Assembly: GCA_031288535.1 (NCBI GenBank)
Contig: JAITRF010000057.1
Span: 1 to 51,284 of the forward strand
Source of the DNA: Desulfovibrio sp.
GTDB taxonomy: Bacteria; Desulfobacterota; Desulfovibrionia; Desulfovibrionales; Desulfovibrionaceae
Reading direction: 5' to 3'
Length of the DNA stretch: 51,284 nt
Below are positions 1 through 8,482 of this stretch, in pieces. Numbering within the stretch: position 1 is the first letter of the stretch; every line of letters begins with the position of its first letter. The notes below the pieces were generated by a model. That model was not told where the DNA came from. It was given only the letters and a program-made list of their open reading frames with translations, and did not search any database. Made by a program: the position numbers and the translations under genes.

Positions 1-103
1 GAAGCCGGGGTTCGTACAGGAAGTGCTGGAGGCCGGAAACGCGAAAGCCAGGGCCGAAGCCGTAAAAACCATGGAAGGGGTCAGGGATTTGATAGGGTTC
101 TGA
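1..103 (+). CDS. trpS: Tryptophanyl-tRNA synthetase, C-terminal end (partial)
   Basis: Only the last 33 codons are in the window, read from base 2 to the TGA at 101-103. The peptide begins KPGFVQEVLEAGNAKARAEA and ends VRDLIGF. Bacterial TrpS proteins end in the same way: a D/K-P-G-Y/F-V-x-E-V-L stretch, an A-R-A helix and a final E-V-R-x-x-M/I-G. TrpS charges tRNA-Trp in the cytoplasm. The catalytic HIGH and KMSKS motifs lie upstream of the window, so the call rests on the tail alone. Confidence 0.65.
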   Translation, partial: KPGFVQEVLEAGNAKARAEAVKTMEGVRDLIGF

Positions 104-151
104 TCTCATGACATTCTGCAAATACAAGACGCCGGAGCGTGTTACGCAGGA

Positions 152-241
152 CTGACGCATCTTATTGCGTCAGCCTGAGGCGATGCTTGCGCATCGCCCC
201 GAAGCCGCAGGCTTCGTAAGGAGCAAGGCGGCTTTGCCGCC
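152..241. repeat. Array of four consecutive hairpins
   Basis: Four short perfect stem-loops follow each other: CTGACGCA/TGCGTCAG (152-159 with 166-173), GGCGATGC/GCATCGCC (179-186 with 191-198), GAAGCC/GGCTTC (201-206 with 210-215) and GGCGGC/GCCGCC (227-232 with 236-241). They sit after the trpS end and resemble REP-type intergenic DNA. None is followed by a clear T run, so a terminator role is not shown. The word gcgtcagcct recurs at about 304. Confidence 0.6.
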
Positions 242-325
242 GCTGTGAATCTCAAAGACGTATATCATAATATTCTGAATTAACAATATAAAATTTTTAG
301 ATGCGTCAGCCTTGGCGTGTTACGT

Positions 326-435
326 TTGACTGTTAACATGTTCTGCAGGGATTTGCCTGCAAATCCCTGCCGCGGGATTGTCGCCAAGCGAACAGGCTTT
401 GCCGCCGAACGACAATCTCAAGCGTAAATGCTCTA
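326..435. repeat. Family A palindromic repeat, copy 1
   Basis: This copy carries the typical parts: a TTTGAC...AACATGT segment, the hairpin around cagggatttgcctg, and the paired arms GATTGTCG...CGACAATC that end in CTCAAGCGTAAATGCTCTA. The same parts recur near 1801, 24922, 25614, 27341, 30850, 35839, 37358, 44793 and 49356. It ends about 18 bp before the next start codon. Confidence 0.75.
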
Positions 436-453
436 ACCGGATGGAGGTTTCCC

Positions 454-1590
454 ATGTCCCGAACGGTTCCCGATGTTGTGGAACTGGCGCAACGACTGGT
501 GCGCCGCGACACGGTGGCGGGCAATGCGGAGCGCGATCTTTTGGAGGAAGCGGCGGACCTGTTGCGGGAAGCCGGTTTTTCCTGTTTGCTGGAGGGTTAT
601 GATCCTGCCTTTCCCCACAAGGCCAATCTCTACGCCCGCCTGTGTCCCGAAGCCCCGGGAGAATCGCTGTTCTTCGGCGGGCATGTGGACACGGTTTCCT
701 TCGGCGATGCCCTCTGGGACAGGGATCCGTTAAGCGGTCTTACGGAAGGGGGCCTGCTGCACGGGCGCGGCAGTTGCGATATGAAGGGCGGAGTCGCCGC
801 CGTGCTCTGCGCCGCCATGAATCTGGCCCCACGCCTGACGGGGCGGGACCTGGTGCTGCACCTGTATGGGAGCGAGGAGTTGGGCTGTCTGGGATCTTTT
901 TTCGCGGCGCGCCGCCATCGAGAGCATTTCGGCCGGCCAGGGGCGGCGATCATCGCCGAGCCGACCGGCAACCGGCCCCTGGCGGGACACAAGGGCGTAC
1001 TGTGGCTGACCCTGGAATGTGAAGGGAAGGCGGCGCACGGCGCCATGCCGGAAAAAGGGGACAACGCCCTGGCTAAACTGCTGCCCGCCGCCTGCCGTCT
1101 ACTCGCCGTACGCCCGGACGCCGCCCACCCCGTTCTGGGGGCAAGCACTCTGGCCCTTACCTCCCTGCATGCGGGACTGAACCACAATTCAATCCCGGAC
1201 CGGGCCGCGCTCACCTTGGACATGCGCACCGTGCCGGGACAGGATCATGCCTTCCTGCGGCAGGAGTTAGCGGCCCTGGCCGGAGAGGACGTCAGCCTGC
1301 GGACGGTGCTTGATGTGCCGCCGGTGTGGACGGACCCGAATATCCCCTGGTGCGCGTCCACTCGCCGTCTGCTGGCGGACTTTCTCGGTTCGGAACCGGA
1401 AGTGGCCGGGGCGCCCTATTTCACCGACGCCGCCGCGGCGCGTTCCGCCCTGCCCGGCCTGCCTCTGCTTATTCTCGGTCCCGGGGAGACTGCCGCGGCC
1501 CACACCACCAATGAATCCTGCCCCCTGGATCAGCTGCGCGCGGCCAGGGACATATACGAAGCCCTGATCCGCGCCTGGTACGCAATTTGA
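454..1590 (+). CDS. M20-family zinc metallopeptidase/deacylase (ArgE/DapE-like)
   Basis: The 378-residue protein has the M20 dinuclear zinc site: GGHVDTV (His77, Asp79), GRGSCDMKGG (Asp109), a GSEELG catalytic glutamate pair (141-142), AEPTG near 170 and a C-terminal AAAHTTNES histidine. Family members remove an acyl or aminoacyl group from N-acylated amino acids (ArgE, DapE, carboxypeptidase G2); the exact substrate cannot be read here. Length and the inserted dimerisation (lid) domain after KGVLWLTLECEGKAAHG are normal for the family. Start ATG follows ggaggtttccc. It lies just upstream of an amino acid ABC importer, so a role in releasing or salvaging imported amino acid derivatives is plausible but inferred. 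Confidence 0.85.
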   Translation: MSRTVPDVVELAQRLVRRDTVAGNAERDLLEEAADLLREAGFSCLLEGYDPAFPHKANLYARLCPEAPGESLFFGGHVDTVSFGDALWDRDPLSGLTEGGLLHGRGSCDMKGGVAAVLCAAMNLAPRLTGRDLVLHLYGSEELGCLGSFFAARRHREHFGRPGAAIIAEPTGNRPLAGHKGVLWLTLECEGKAAHGAMPEKGDNALAKLLPAACRLLAVRPDAAHPVLGASTLALTSLHAGLNHNSIPDRAALTLDMRTVPGQDHAFLRQELAALAGEDVSLRTVLDVPPVWTDPNIPWCASTRRLLADFLGSEPEVAGAPYFTDAAAARSALPGLPLLILGPGETAAAHTTNESCPLDQLRAARDIYEALIRAWYAI

Positions 1591-1800
1591 GAATATGCCG
1601 GAAAGTTACATAAATGTATTTTTTTGTTCTGCCTTTGGACGATATCGTATTTTCTTCCTTGCCCTCACCGCGAACCGCTTGTCAGGCGGGCCTCCTTGGT
1701 TTGGAACGATTTTTGCTGTTTCAGAGCGAGCCGGAAACCGGGTTTTTCGGCGACGCGATACTTGCATCTGTTACGACAGTGCAGATGTGACATCTCGCTT

Positions 1801-1928
1801 AGGGCATTTTACGCTTGAGATTGCCGCTTGACGGCGAAGCAAGTCCTCCTTGGCGACATCTCGCGGCAGGAATTTGCAGGCAAATTCCCGCAGAGCGGTT
1901 TACACATTTTCAATGTTAAACCTCTCGA
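1801..1928. repeat. Family A palindromic repeat, copy 2 (inverted)
   Basis: Relative to copy 1 this is reversed: it starts with TTTACGCTTGAGATTG, runs through CTTGACGGCGAAGCAAG and the AATTTGCAGGCAAATT hairpin, and ends in GAGCGGTTTACACATTTTCAATGTTAAA. It lies in a 666-bp gene-free stretch (1591-2256) that holds little but repeats; 1970-2072 resembles family D (CGCCGAAAAACGCTGTTTTCG...GCCTGCGGCGGCGC). Confidence 0.75.
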
Positions 1929-2072
1929 GTGCCAGATTGCAAAAATAACAAACATGTTTTTATGGTTATTTTTGCAGGATCGCCGCCGAAAAACGCTGTT
2001 TTCGACGGCTTGCGCGCCTGCGGCGGCGCAGAACCCTTCGGGTTTTGCAGTGTTTACTTTTGCAAGTAAGCA

Positions 2073-2213
2073 CTAGAGAATGTTAACTTTGAGATTATAC
2101 ACAGTTTATCTTCAGGCCGCGCCCGCTCCGGCGAGCAACCGCGCAAATAAATTGCGCTTGCGTCTTCGCGGCGGACGTCCGCCAGAGCAATTTCAAAGTG
2201 AAATTGCTCTAGT
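2073..2213. repeat. Family B repeat, copy 1
   Basis: A ~140-bp element running from AGAGAATGTTAACTTTGAGATTATAC to CAATTTCAAAGTGAAATTGCTCTAG. It is nearly identical to 43747-43887, 42 kb away, including the central block caggccgcgcccgctccggc and cgcgcaaataaattgcgctt. The right end is itself a palindrome, AGAGCAATTTCAAAGTGAAATTGCTCT. It stops about 40 bp before the livJ start. Confidence 0.8.
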
Positions 2214-2256
2214 TTCAAACGCTCCACACTGGCATTATATTGTAAAGGAGAACGCC

Positions 2257-3438
2257 ATGAATCCGTCCATCTTTCGCAAAAGCCTTCTCGTCTGTTGTTT
2301 TGCCCTGTTTCTTGCCTTCTCTGGAGCGGGGCTCCAGCCGGCGGAGGCGAAAACCACCGTCAAAGTCGGGTATATCGGACCGCTGACGGGCGGCAACAGT
2401 TCCATCGGCCTTGGCGCGCGCAACGCGGCGGAGCTGGCGATTATGGAGCGCAACAAAAACCCCGGGGGGGAATATGCCTTTGAACTCGTTTCTCTGGATG
2501 ACGAGTGCAAGCCCAACATCGGCGTGCAGTCGGCTACAAAGATGGCGGCGGACAAAAGCATCTTCGGGGCGGTCACCCACTACTGCTCCGCCGTTGCTCT
2601 GGGTACTGTGGACGTGTACCACCGTTTCGGCCTGCCGGTGATCATTTATGGGGCCGTGCATCCGGATATCACCTATGCTCACAACTATCCCGAGGTCCTG
2701 CGCATCATCGGCACCCTGATCAACCAGAATCAGGTCGCATCCAAGTTCATGCTCTCGCAAGGCTACAAGCGTTTTGCCGTGATCCACGACACCACTGACT
2801 ACGGCAAGTCGCACAAGGAATTTTTCACCAAGTACATTACCGAAGGCGGGGCGAAAGTTCTGGCCGAGTTCGGCGTAACGGCGGATCAGCAGGATTTCAC
2901 AGTGGAACTGACCAAAATCAAGTCCCTGAACCCCGAGGTGATCTGGTTTGCCGGTCTCTATCCCCAAGGGGTACGGATCCGCGCCCAGATGGAAAAACTT
3001 GGCATCAACGCCCAGTTCCAAGGCGTTTCCGGTCTCAAGTCCGACGCATTCATCACAGGCATTGGTCCGGAACTGGCGGAAGGCTGCCTGAGTTTTCTGG
3101 AAGGATCGCCCCTGGAAAAACTGCCAAAGGGCGAGGAATTCATGAAGGCCTACACGGCGCGCGACTTCAAGAACGCTCCGGACGCCATGGCGCCATTCTC
3201 CTATGTAGCCATGTCCCAGATCATGGACGCCGTGGAAAAGGTGGGACCGGACCGCAAAAAGATCGCCCAGACACTGCGGGCCATCAAGGGGGAAGACACC
3301 CTCATCGGCAAGGTCAGCTATGATGACCACGGGCAGAACAGCGAACCCTATGTTTCCAAATATGTGGTGCAGGACGGCAAATGGCTCGTCTGGGAAGACA
3401 GCGAATACGCCTCCGGCAAGCGCAACCTGAAAAAATAA
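2257..3438 (+). CDS. livJ: Periplasmic amino acid-binding protein of a Liv-type ABC importer
   Basis: A 393-residue secreted binding protein of the Leu/Ile/Val-binding (peripheral-ligand receptor) family. ATG at 2257 follows aaaggag. A signal peptide (basic MNPSIFRKS, hydrophobic core, PAEA cleavage site) precedes the mature start KTTVKVGYIGPLTGGNSSIG, the usual first strand of the family. Later hallmarks include DDECKPNIGVQSATK and a YGKSHKEFF segment. It captures the substrate in the periplasm and hands it to the LivHM channel encoded directly downstream. The ligand may be a branched-chain amino acid, but the family also binds amides, urea and aromatic acids. The symbol marks family membership rather than proven leucine specificity. 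Confidence 0.85.
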   Translation: MNPSIFRKSLLVCCFALFLAFSGAGLQPAEAKTTVKVGYIGPLTGGNSSIGLGARNAAELAIMERNKNPGGEYAFELVSLDDECKPNIGVQSATKMAADKSIFGAVTHYCSAVALGTVDVYHRFGLPVIIYGAVHPDITYAHNYPEVLRIIGTLINQNQVASKFMLSQGYKRFAVIHDTTDYGKSHKEFFTKYITEGGAKVLAEFGVTADQQDFTVELTKIKSLNPEVIWFAGLYPQGVRIRAQMEKLGINAQFQGVSGLKSDAFITGIGPELAEGCLSFLEGSPLEKLPKGEEFMKAYTARDFKNAPDAMAPFSYVAMSQIMDAVEKVGPDRKKIAQTLRAIKGEDTLIGKVSYDDHGQNSEPYVSKYVVQDGKWLVWEDSEYASGKRNLKK

Positions 3439-3499
3439 CCCGGATCGCGCCGCCCGGCGGTCGGGCGGCGCATTCGGACGAACCTGACCGGGTCTTTTT

Positions 3500-4417
3500 A
3501 TGGATCTGCTGCTGCAATACTGTATCAACGGCCTGATGCTGGGCATGATGTACGCCCTGGTGGCGGTAGGCTTTACCCTGTTTTTCGGGGTGCTGGACGT
3601 CATCGTCTTTTCCCACGGAGACACCGTAATGATCGGTTCTTTCGCCGGGCTGGCCACTTACTGGTGGCTGCACGCCTTCTACCCGGCTCTGGCGCTGGGC
3701 TGGGTCGCCCTGCTGGTGCTCATGGCCGCGGCGGTAACCGTAGCTTTCCTGGGCGTCATCGTGGCGGACACCATGATTGTGCCTCTGCGCAAGGGACCGG
3801 CCCTGAACACCCTGCTGGCCACCATGATGCTGGGCACCGTCCTGCGCGAATCCATCCGCCTGTTTTTCCCCGACGGCTCCAATCCCCAGACCTTTCCGGC
3901 CTTGCTGCCCGGCTGGAGTTGGAGCAGCGGCAACCTGACCCTGCGTTTTGACAATCTGGTTCTGTTTTGCGGCGGCGTTCTGATCATCTTCCTGATCCAC
4001 ATGATCATCAACCGCACGCGCTTGGGCATGGCCATCCGGGCGGTAGCCCAGGACGAGGAGGCCGCCCGGATCATGGGCGTCAATTACCGTTTCGTGGTGC
4101 TGGCCACCTTCGCCCTGGGGTCCGTCGTGGCCGCCTTCGCCGGGGTGATGAACGGCCTGTACTACAGCGAAATCAATTTCGGGGTGGGGCTCCTTTTAGG
4201 AGCCATCGGCTTCAGCTCGGCGGTCATCGGCGGTCTGGGCAACATCTACGGCGCCATCCTGGGCGGGTTCATCTTCGCCTTGCTGCAAACCTTGGGGGCG
4301 GTAGCCGTCCCTTTTGCAAGCGCCTACAAAGACGTTTTCGCCTTCGGGGCGGTCATCGTCCTGATGGCCTGGCGTCCCACGGGACTGATTGCGGAACTTT
4401 CCAGCCAGCGGGTATAA
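3500..4417 (+). CDS. livH: Liv-type ABC transporter permease, LivH subunit
   Basis: This 305-residue inner-membrane protein is highly hydrophobic and starts MDLLLQYCINGLMLGMMYAL, the LivH pattern of a first helix with G-L-x-x-G-x-x-Y-A-L. GMAIRAVAQDEEAARIMGV is the cytoplasmic coupling loop that contacts the ATPases, and GLGNIYGAILGG closes the channel domain. It pairs with LivM to form the translocation path. It begins 61 bp after livJ, and its stop almost touches the next gene's GTG start, so one transcript is likely. Confidence 0.9.
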   Translation: MDLLLQYCINGLMLGMMYALVAVGFTLFFGVLDVIVFSHGDTVMIGSFAGLATYWWLHAFYPALALGWVALLVLMAAAVTVAFLGVIVADTMIVPLRKGPALNTLLATMMLGTVLRESIRLFFPDGSNPQTFPALLPGWSWSSGNLTLRFDNLVLFCGGVLIIFLIHMIINRTRLGMAIRAVAQDEEAARIMGVNYRFVVLATFALGSVVAAFAGVMNGLYYSEINFGVGLLLGAIGFSSAVIGGLGNIYGAILGGFIFALLQTLGAVAVPFASAYKDVFAFGAVIVLMAWRPTGLIAELSSQRV

Positions 4418-4418
4418 T

Positions 4419-5576
4419 GTGAACCGTGTCGCCGTCTTTTTCTCCGGCCTTCCGGGCTGCATACTCCCGGCCTTGCTGTTGCTGGCCTGGAGCAGCTTCT
4501 TTCTGACCGCCGAAGATCAGATTTCCGTTTTCCTTTCCCTGATCTCCCTGGCCGCATGCGTCATCGTCGCCGTTCGAATGCGCTGGGGAAACGTCCTGCG
4601 GGACTCTATCGCCGCCCACGAGCGCCTGTGGGACGCCTGTCTCATAGCCATCATGCTGGCCCTGCTGGTCCTGTTCCGGGAAGACCACTACAGCCTGTTT
4701 CTTCTGGGCACCATCATGGCTTATGCAACGGCCGTGATGGGGCTGAACGTGCAACTGGGCTACGCCGGGGTTCTCAACTTCAGTTGCGCATCTTTCTTCG
4801 GCGTGGGCGGCTATACCGCCGCCATGCTCATGGCGGGTACGGGCCTGCCTCCTCTGCTGACGCTTCCACTGGGCGGAGCAATCGCCGCCCTGACCGGCTG
4901 CGTCCTCCTGCTGCCGGTCCTGCGCACTTCAGGCCACTACGCCGCCTTGGTAACCATGGCCTTTGCCCTGCTCTTTCGCGTCTTTCTGGATGTGAGCGAA
5001 TGGTTCGGCGGTCCCCAAGGCATTCCCGTCGCCCCTCTGACCATCGCCGGCCTTGACTTCTCCCGGGGCATCTCCTGGGGTGACACGGAATTTTCCTTTT
5101 ACCTGAAATACGATCTGCTGCTCCTGCTCGTCCTCTGTCTGGCTTACTCTCTCACGCGGCGTCTGGAGCGCTCCTGGATCGGCCTTGCTCTGGACGCCGT
5201 GCGATCGGACGAGGTGGCCTCGGCTTGCTTCGGCATCAACATCCAGCGCTGGAAGATCACCGCCTTCACTCTGGGCAACTTCCTCTCCGGTCTGGCCGGC
5301 GCCCTGTACGCCATGATGCTGGCTTACATCAGTCCGGCCAACTTCACCTTCGCCGACTCCCTGCTCTTCCTCTCCATCCTGCTCCTTGGGGGCATCGGCA
5401 ACATCCAGGGAGTTCTCGTCGCTACCGTCCTTGTGGTCATCATTCCGGAAAAATTTCAGGTCATCCAGGAATACCGCTATCTTATCTATTCAGCCCTTGT
5501 TCTTTTGATGATCGTCTTCCGCCCGGTTGGTTTGCTCCCGCGCAAACCTCGCGTCTATACGGGGAATCCGGCATGA
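4419..5576 (+). CDS. livM: Liv-type ABC transporter permease, LivM subunit
   Basis: Second permease half (385 residues from the GTG at 4419, 1 bp after the livH stop; a TTG at 4389 would overlap livH). The N-terminus has two extra membrane helices, then the conserved core: GLNVQLGYAGVLNFSCASFFGVGGY, the coupling loop ALDAVRSDEVASACFGIN (an A-x-R-x-x-E-x-A-A-x-x-x-G-I type signature) and LLGGIGNIQG near the end. GYAG and the C-terminal GxGxxxG are standard LivM features. Its TGA overlaps the livG ATG, so translation is coupled. Confidence 0.88.
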   Translation: MNRVAVFFSGLPGCILPALLLLAWSSFFLTAEDQISVFLSLISLAACVIVAVRMRWGNVLRDSIAAHERLWDACLIAIMLALLVLFREDHYSLFLLGTIMAYATAVMGLNVQLGYAGVLNFSCASFFGVGGYTAAMLMAGTGLPPLLTLPLGGAIAALTGCVLLLPVLRTSGHYAALVTMAFALLFRVFLDVSEWFGGPQGIPVAPLTIAGLDFSRGISWGDTEFSFYLKYDLLLLLVLCLAYSLTRRLERSWIGLALDAVRSDEVASACFGINIQRWKITAFTLGNFLSGLAGALYAMMLAYISPANFTFADSLLFLSILLLGGIGNIQGVLVATVLVVIIPEKFQVIQEYRYLIYSALVLLMIVFRPVGLLPRKPRVYTGNPA

Positions 5577-6352
5577 ACCCGCTTTTGGCCTGTACCGGGT
5601 TGAGCATGCGCTTCGGCGGACTTATCGCCTTGGACAACCTCGATCTGGAAGCGCGCGAAGGGGAAATTCTGGGGCTGGTCGGCCCCAACGGCTCGGGCAA
5701 GACCACGCTGTTTAACGTACTCACCGGCATTTACCGGCCCAGCGCGGGAACGATCACCTTTGCCGGTGAAAACATCATCGGCGGTACTCCCCAGGAAATC
5801 CACCGCCGGGGCATTGCCCGAACCTTCCAGCGCTCCCGTCTCTGTCTGGATCTGTCGGTGTTCGACAACATCATGATCGGCAACCACACGGCCCTGCGCC
5901 TGGATTTTTTTTACAATCTCCTGCACCGCCGCGCCTTTAGCCGGGACTACGAAATGTGGCGCGACAGGGCCGCCGAAATGTTGCAGGCCCTCAATCCGTC
6001 CCTTGTCTGCCGCATGTTCCGGCCCGTGGGCGATCTGAGCATGATTGACCGGCGCCGCGTGGAAATCTGCCGGGCTCTTGTCAGCCGTCCCCGTCTCCTC
6101 CTTCTGGACGAGCCCTCCGCCGGCATGACCCACGACGAAACACGCCAGCTTATGGACGAAATTACCGCCTCCCGCATGAGCGGAGGCAGCCTGACCGTGA
6201 TCCTCATCGAACACGAAATGGAGGTTATCCGCCGCAGCACCAGCCGTTGCGTGGTCCTGAACTTCGGACGCAAACTGTGCGAGGGCGACTACGCGCATGT
6301 TGTGGCCGATCCCCAGGTGCAGGAAGCCTACCTGGGAAAGGAACTGGAATGA
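5573..6352 (+). CDS. livG: Liv-type ABC transporter ATPase, LivG subunit
   Basis: A 259-residue ABC ATPase. ATG at 5573 overlaps the livM stop (ATGA). Visible motifs: Walker A GPNGSGKTT, a Q-loop in GIARTFQRSRL, Walker B LLLLDEPSAG and the H-loop ILIEHEM. The signature motif, usually LSYGQQR in LivG, reads LSMIDRRRVEICRAL here, so the canonical glycine and glutamine are absent. This is unusual because the other ATPase (livF) keeps a consensus signature (MSGGEQ), which suggests one of the two ATP sites is degenerate. It works as a heterodimer with LivF. Confidence 0.88.
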   Translation: MNPLLACTGLSMRFGGLIALDNLDLEAREGEILGLVGPNGSGKTTLFNVLTGIYRPSAGTITFAGENIIGGTPQEIHRRGIARTFQRSRLCLDLSVFDNIMIGNHTALRLDFFYNLLHRRAFSRDYEMWRDRAAEMLQALNPSLVCRMFRPVGDLSMIDRRRVEICRALVSRPRLLLLDEPSAGMTHDETRQLMDEITASRMSGGSLTVILIEHEMEVIRRSTSRCVVLNFGRKLCEGDYAHVVADPQVQEAYLGKELE

Positions 6353-7083
6353 CGGAATACAGCGGGACATTCCGCTTCAAACCTCTGTTCATCAACAGCA
6401 TCCATGTGGCTTACGGCAAGGCCAGCGTCCTCACTGACGTGAGCATGGATATCCTGCCCGGCCGCATCACCTGCCTGCTGGGGGCCAACGGGGCGGGCAA
6501 GAGCACCCTCATCCGGGCCGTGCTGGGTCTGACCCCGCCGCGCCGAGGTTCCATCACCTTTGACGGCATGGATATCACAGAAGCTCCGACGCACGCCGTC
6601 GTGGCCAAAGGCATCGCCTGCATCCCCGAAGGACGCCGCATCTTCCCCAAAATGAGCGTCCGTGAAAATCTGATCATGGGAGCCTTTCAGGAACGCTCCA
6701 GAGAACTGATCCAGGCCCGTCTGGAAAAGGTCTACGACCTTTTCCCCCGGCTGGCGGAACGCCGCGCCCAACTGGCCGGAACCATGTCCGGCGGCGAACA
6801 GGCCATGGTCTCCATTGGCCGGGGACTGATGTCCGCCCCTAAACTGCTCATCATCGACGAGCCCTCTCTCGGCCTTTCCCCCGCTCTGGTCAACGAAAAC
6901 TTCCGCCTCATCCGCAGAATCTGCGAAGAAGGAACCGCCGTTTTCCTTGTGGAACAAAATGTCCGCCAAACTTTGGCTATCGCCCACTACGGCTACGTCC
7001 TTGCCCAAGGTCGCGTCGTGGCCGGAGGCGCCCCCGCCGAATTGAAGGAAAACGAACAGATGCGCAAAGCCTATTTCGGCTGA
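6349..7083 (+). CDS. livF: Liv-type ABC transporter ATPase, LivF subunit
   Basis: A 244-residue ABC ATPase, last gene of the importer operon, with an ATGA overlap to livG. Walker A is GANGAGKST, the signature is TMSGGEQAMV, Walker B is LLIIDEPSLGL and the H-loop equivalent is VFLVEQNV. The phrase IPEGRRIFPKMSVRENL is the LivF hallmark. The N-terminus has a short extension (MTEYSGTFRFKPLF) before the first strand. Its 3' end overlaps the convergent oxidoreductase gene by 13 bp, and no terminator is visible between them. Confidence 0.9.
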   Translation: MTEYSGTFRFKPLFINSIHVAYGKASVLTDVSMDILPGRITCLLGANGAGKSTLIRAVLGLTPPRRGSITFDGMDITEAPTHAVVAKGIACIPEGRRIFPKMSVRENLIMGAFQERSRELIQARLEKVYDLFPRLAERRAQLAGTMSGGEQAMVSIGRGLMSAPKLLIIDEPSLGLSPALVNENFRLIRRICEEGTAVFLVEQNVRQTLAIAHYGYVLAQGRVVAGGAPAELKENEQMRKAYFG

Positions 7084-8198
7084 CCCGCCGCGCAATGGAT
7101 ATTGCCATGGATGCGGGCTTTTTTCGCGCAAATATTGCAGGAAACGCAAGCCAGCGCCGTCAACTCTCCCGCCTGCCAGCGGGCCGGGAAATCCGGCTCC
7201 CGGATGAAAGGACGGGAAAAGGACACGGCATCGGCAAGCCCCCGCTCCAGTACGCCTGAAACTCCAGCCGGGGAACGGAAGCCGCCCACCAGGATCAACG
7301 GGGTTCCGACCCTGGTCTTGTACAGTTCAGCCGCATCGCGGTAGTATCCCTCGTTGTCGCCCATGGGGGTCTTGCCCGCAGGGTAAGGAATGCGCGGGCC
7401 GAAACGCGAACCCCCGCTTATCTCGATGCCGTCGACCCCCGCCTCGTCCATCATGGAACAAACTTCCACGGCGTCCTCCAGTGTGATGCCGTCGGGAATA
7501 AAATCACTACAGTTGATCTTGACCAGCAAGGGGTAGTCCTCGCCCACGGCTCCGCGTACCGCCCGCAACGCCTCCAGGGGAAAGCGCGCCCGGTTGGCTA
7601 TACTTCCCCCGTACTCGTCCGTGCGCCTGTTCACATGCGGGCAAAGGAACTGGCTGAGCAGATAGCTGTGGGCGCAGTGCATCTGGACGGCGTCGAACCC
7701 CGCGTCTTTCGCCATGCCTGCGGCGGTGGCGAAAGCGCGGCACAGGGAAGCGATTTCAGCCTTGCCAAGTTCCGTTCCTCCCCCTACAACCCCTGTGGCT
7801 CCCAAGGCTTCTATGGAGTTCACGGCGCTCGGCCCCAACCGGGGCAGATCCGGGGGCGAGGCATCAGACAACAGTCCGCCATGATTGATCTGTAAGGCAA
7901 TCGGAGTGCTGTGCGCATGGGCCGTAGAGGCCAGGCGGGCGAGCCCCGGTCGACAGACTTCGCCCCAGGCTCCCATCTGCCGTCTGCTCGCCTGTCCGTC
8001 GCGGCATACGTAGGCGTGGCTGGTAATGATCAATCCGCAGCCGCCCTTTGCCAGACCCTCGACCAGACCGAGCAGGGTATCGGTGATCAGACCACCCTCC
8101 TCCGTGGCCATGCCTTCCCAGGTGGCGGAGCGCACCAGACGGTTTTTCAGAACCAGCTTCCCGAAGGACACCGGCGAAAAAATGATGGAAGCGTTCAT
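7071..8198 (-). CDS. NADH:flavin oxidoreductase, old yellow enzyme family
   Basis: A 375-residue FMN TIM-barrel protein. It begins IIFSPVSFGKLVLKNRLVRSA, the usual OYE first strand, and has the active-site segment DAVQMHCAHSYLLSQFLCPHVN (family H-x-A-H/N substrate-binding pair), LVKINCSD and the FMN phosphate site LVGGFRS. The C-terminus adds CVSCNICAKK and a further Cys, as in the iron-sulfur OYE relatives, but the FAD/NAD domain of 2,4-dienoyl-CoA reductase is missing. ATG follows aaaggag. It probably reduces an activated C=C bond; the substrate is unknown. It converges on livF. Confidence 0.85.
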   Translation of the reverse strand: MNASIIFSPVSFGKLVLKNRLVRSATWEGMATEEGGLITDTLLGLVEGLAKGGCGLIITSHAYVCRDGQASRRQMGAWGEVCRPGLARLASTAHAHSTPIALQINHGGLLSDASPPDLPRLGPSAVNSIEALGATGVVGGGTELGKAEIASLCRAFATAAGMAKDAGFDAVQMHCAHSYLLSQFLCPHVNRRTDEYGGSIANRARFPLEALRAVRGAVGEDYPLLVKINCSDFIPDGITLEDAVEVCSMMDEAGVDGIEISGGSRFGPRIPYPAGKTPMGDNEGYYRDAAELYKTRVGTPLILVGGFRSPAGVSGVLERGLADAVSFSRPFIREPDFPARWQAGELTALACVSCNICAKKARIHGNIHCAAGQPK

Positions 8199-8354
8199 CA
8201 GAAACTCCTTTATGGTCGGGAGGCACCCTGTCGCATCATTCCGGTTCCAGATGCGAATTATGAAAATTTATAGCTGGAACGCGAATTATGGGAGCACGGA
8301 TTTATTTTTGAGATGGCTTTGCCATCTGTATTCCCAATAGATATTTCAATGAGT

Positions 8355-8482
8355 TACTATCGAAGGGGGTTCGGGGGAAATCATTATCGTTGCTGTCGTC
8401 ATCCGTACAGCTCGAAGACTCGCCTACGGCTGACGCTCTCCCGGTGGGGTTTGAGGCTGCGCCCCAAATAATCAGCCCTTCC
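8355..8482. repeat. Family C repeat, copy 1
   Basis: The block ggggaaatcattatcgttgctgtcgtcatccgtac, followed by gctcgaagactcgcctacggctgacgctc and a gggtttgaggctgcgccccaa hairpin, is repeated nearly exactly at 33541-33668. It ends at the stop codon of the minus-strand regulator gene. Looser similarity continues to the left (8290-8330, gatttattt...ggctttgcc). Confidence 0.8.

Noticed and set aside
2215-3657. Long minus-strand open frame of 480 codons opposite livJ
   Set aside because: It mirrors the well-supported livJ frame in GC-rich DNA and gives His/Gly-rich, family-less protein.
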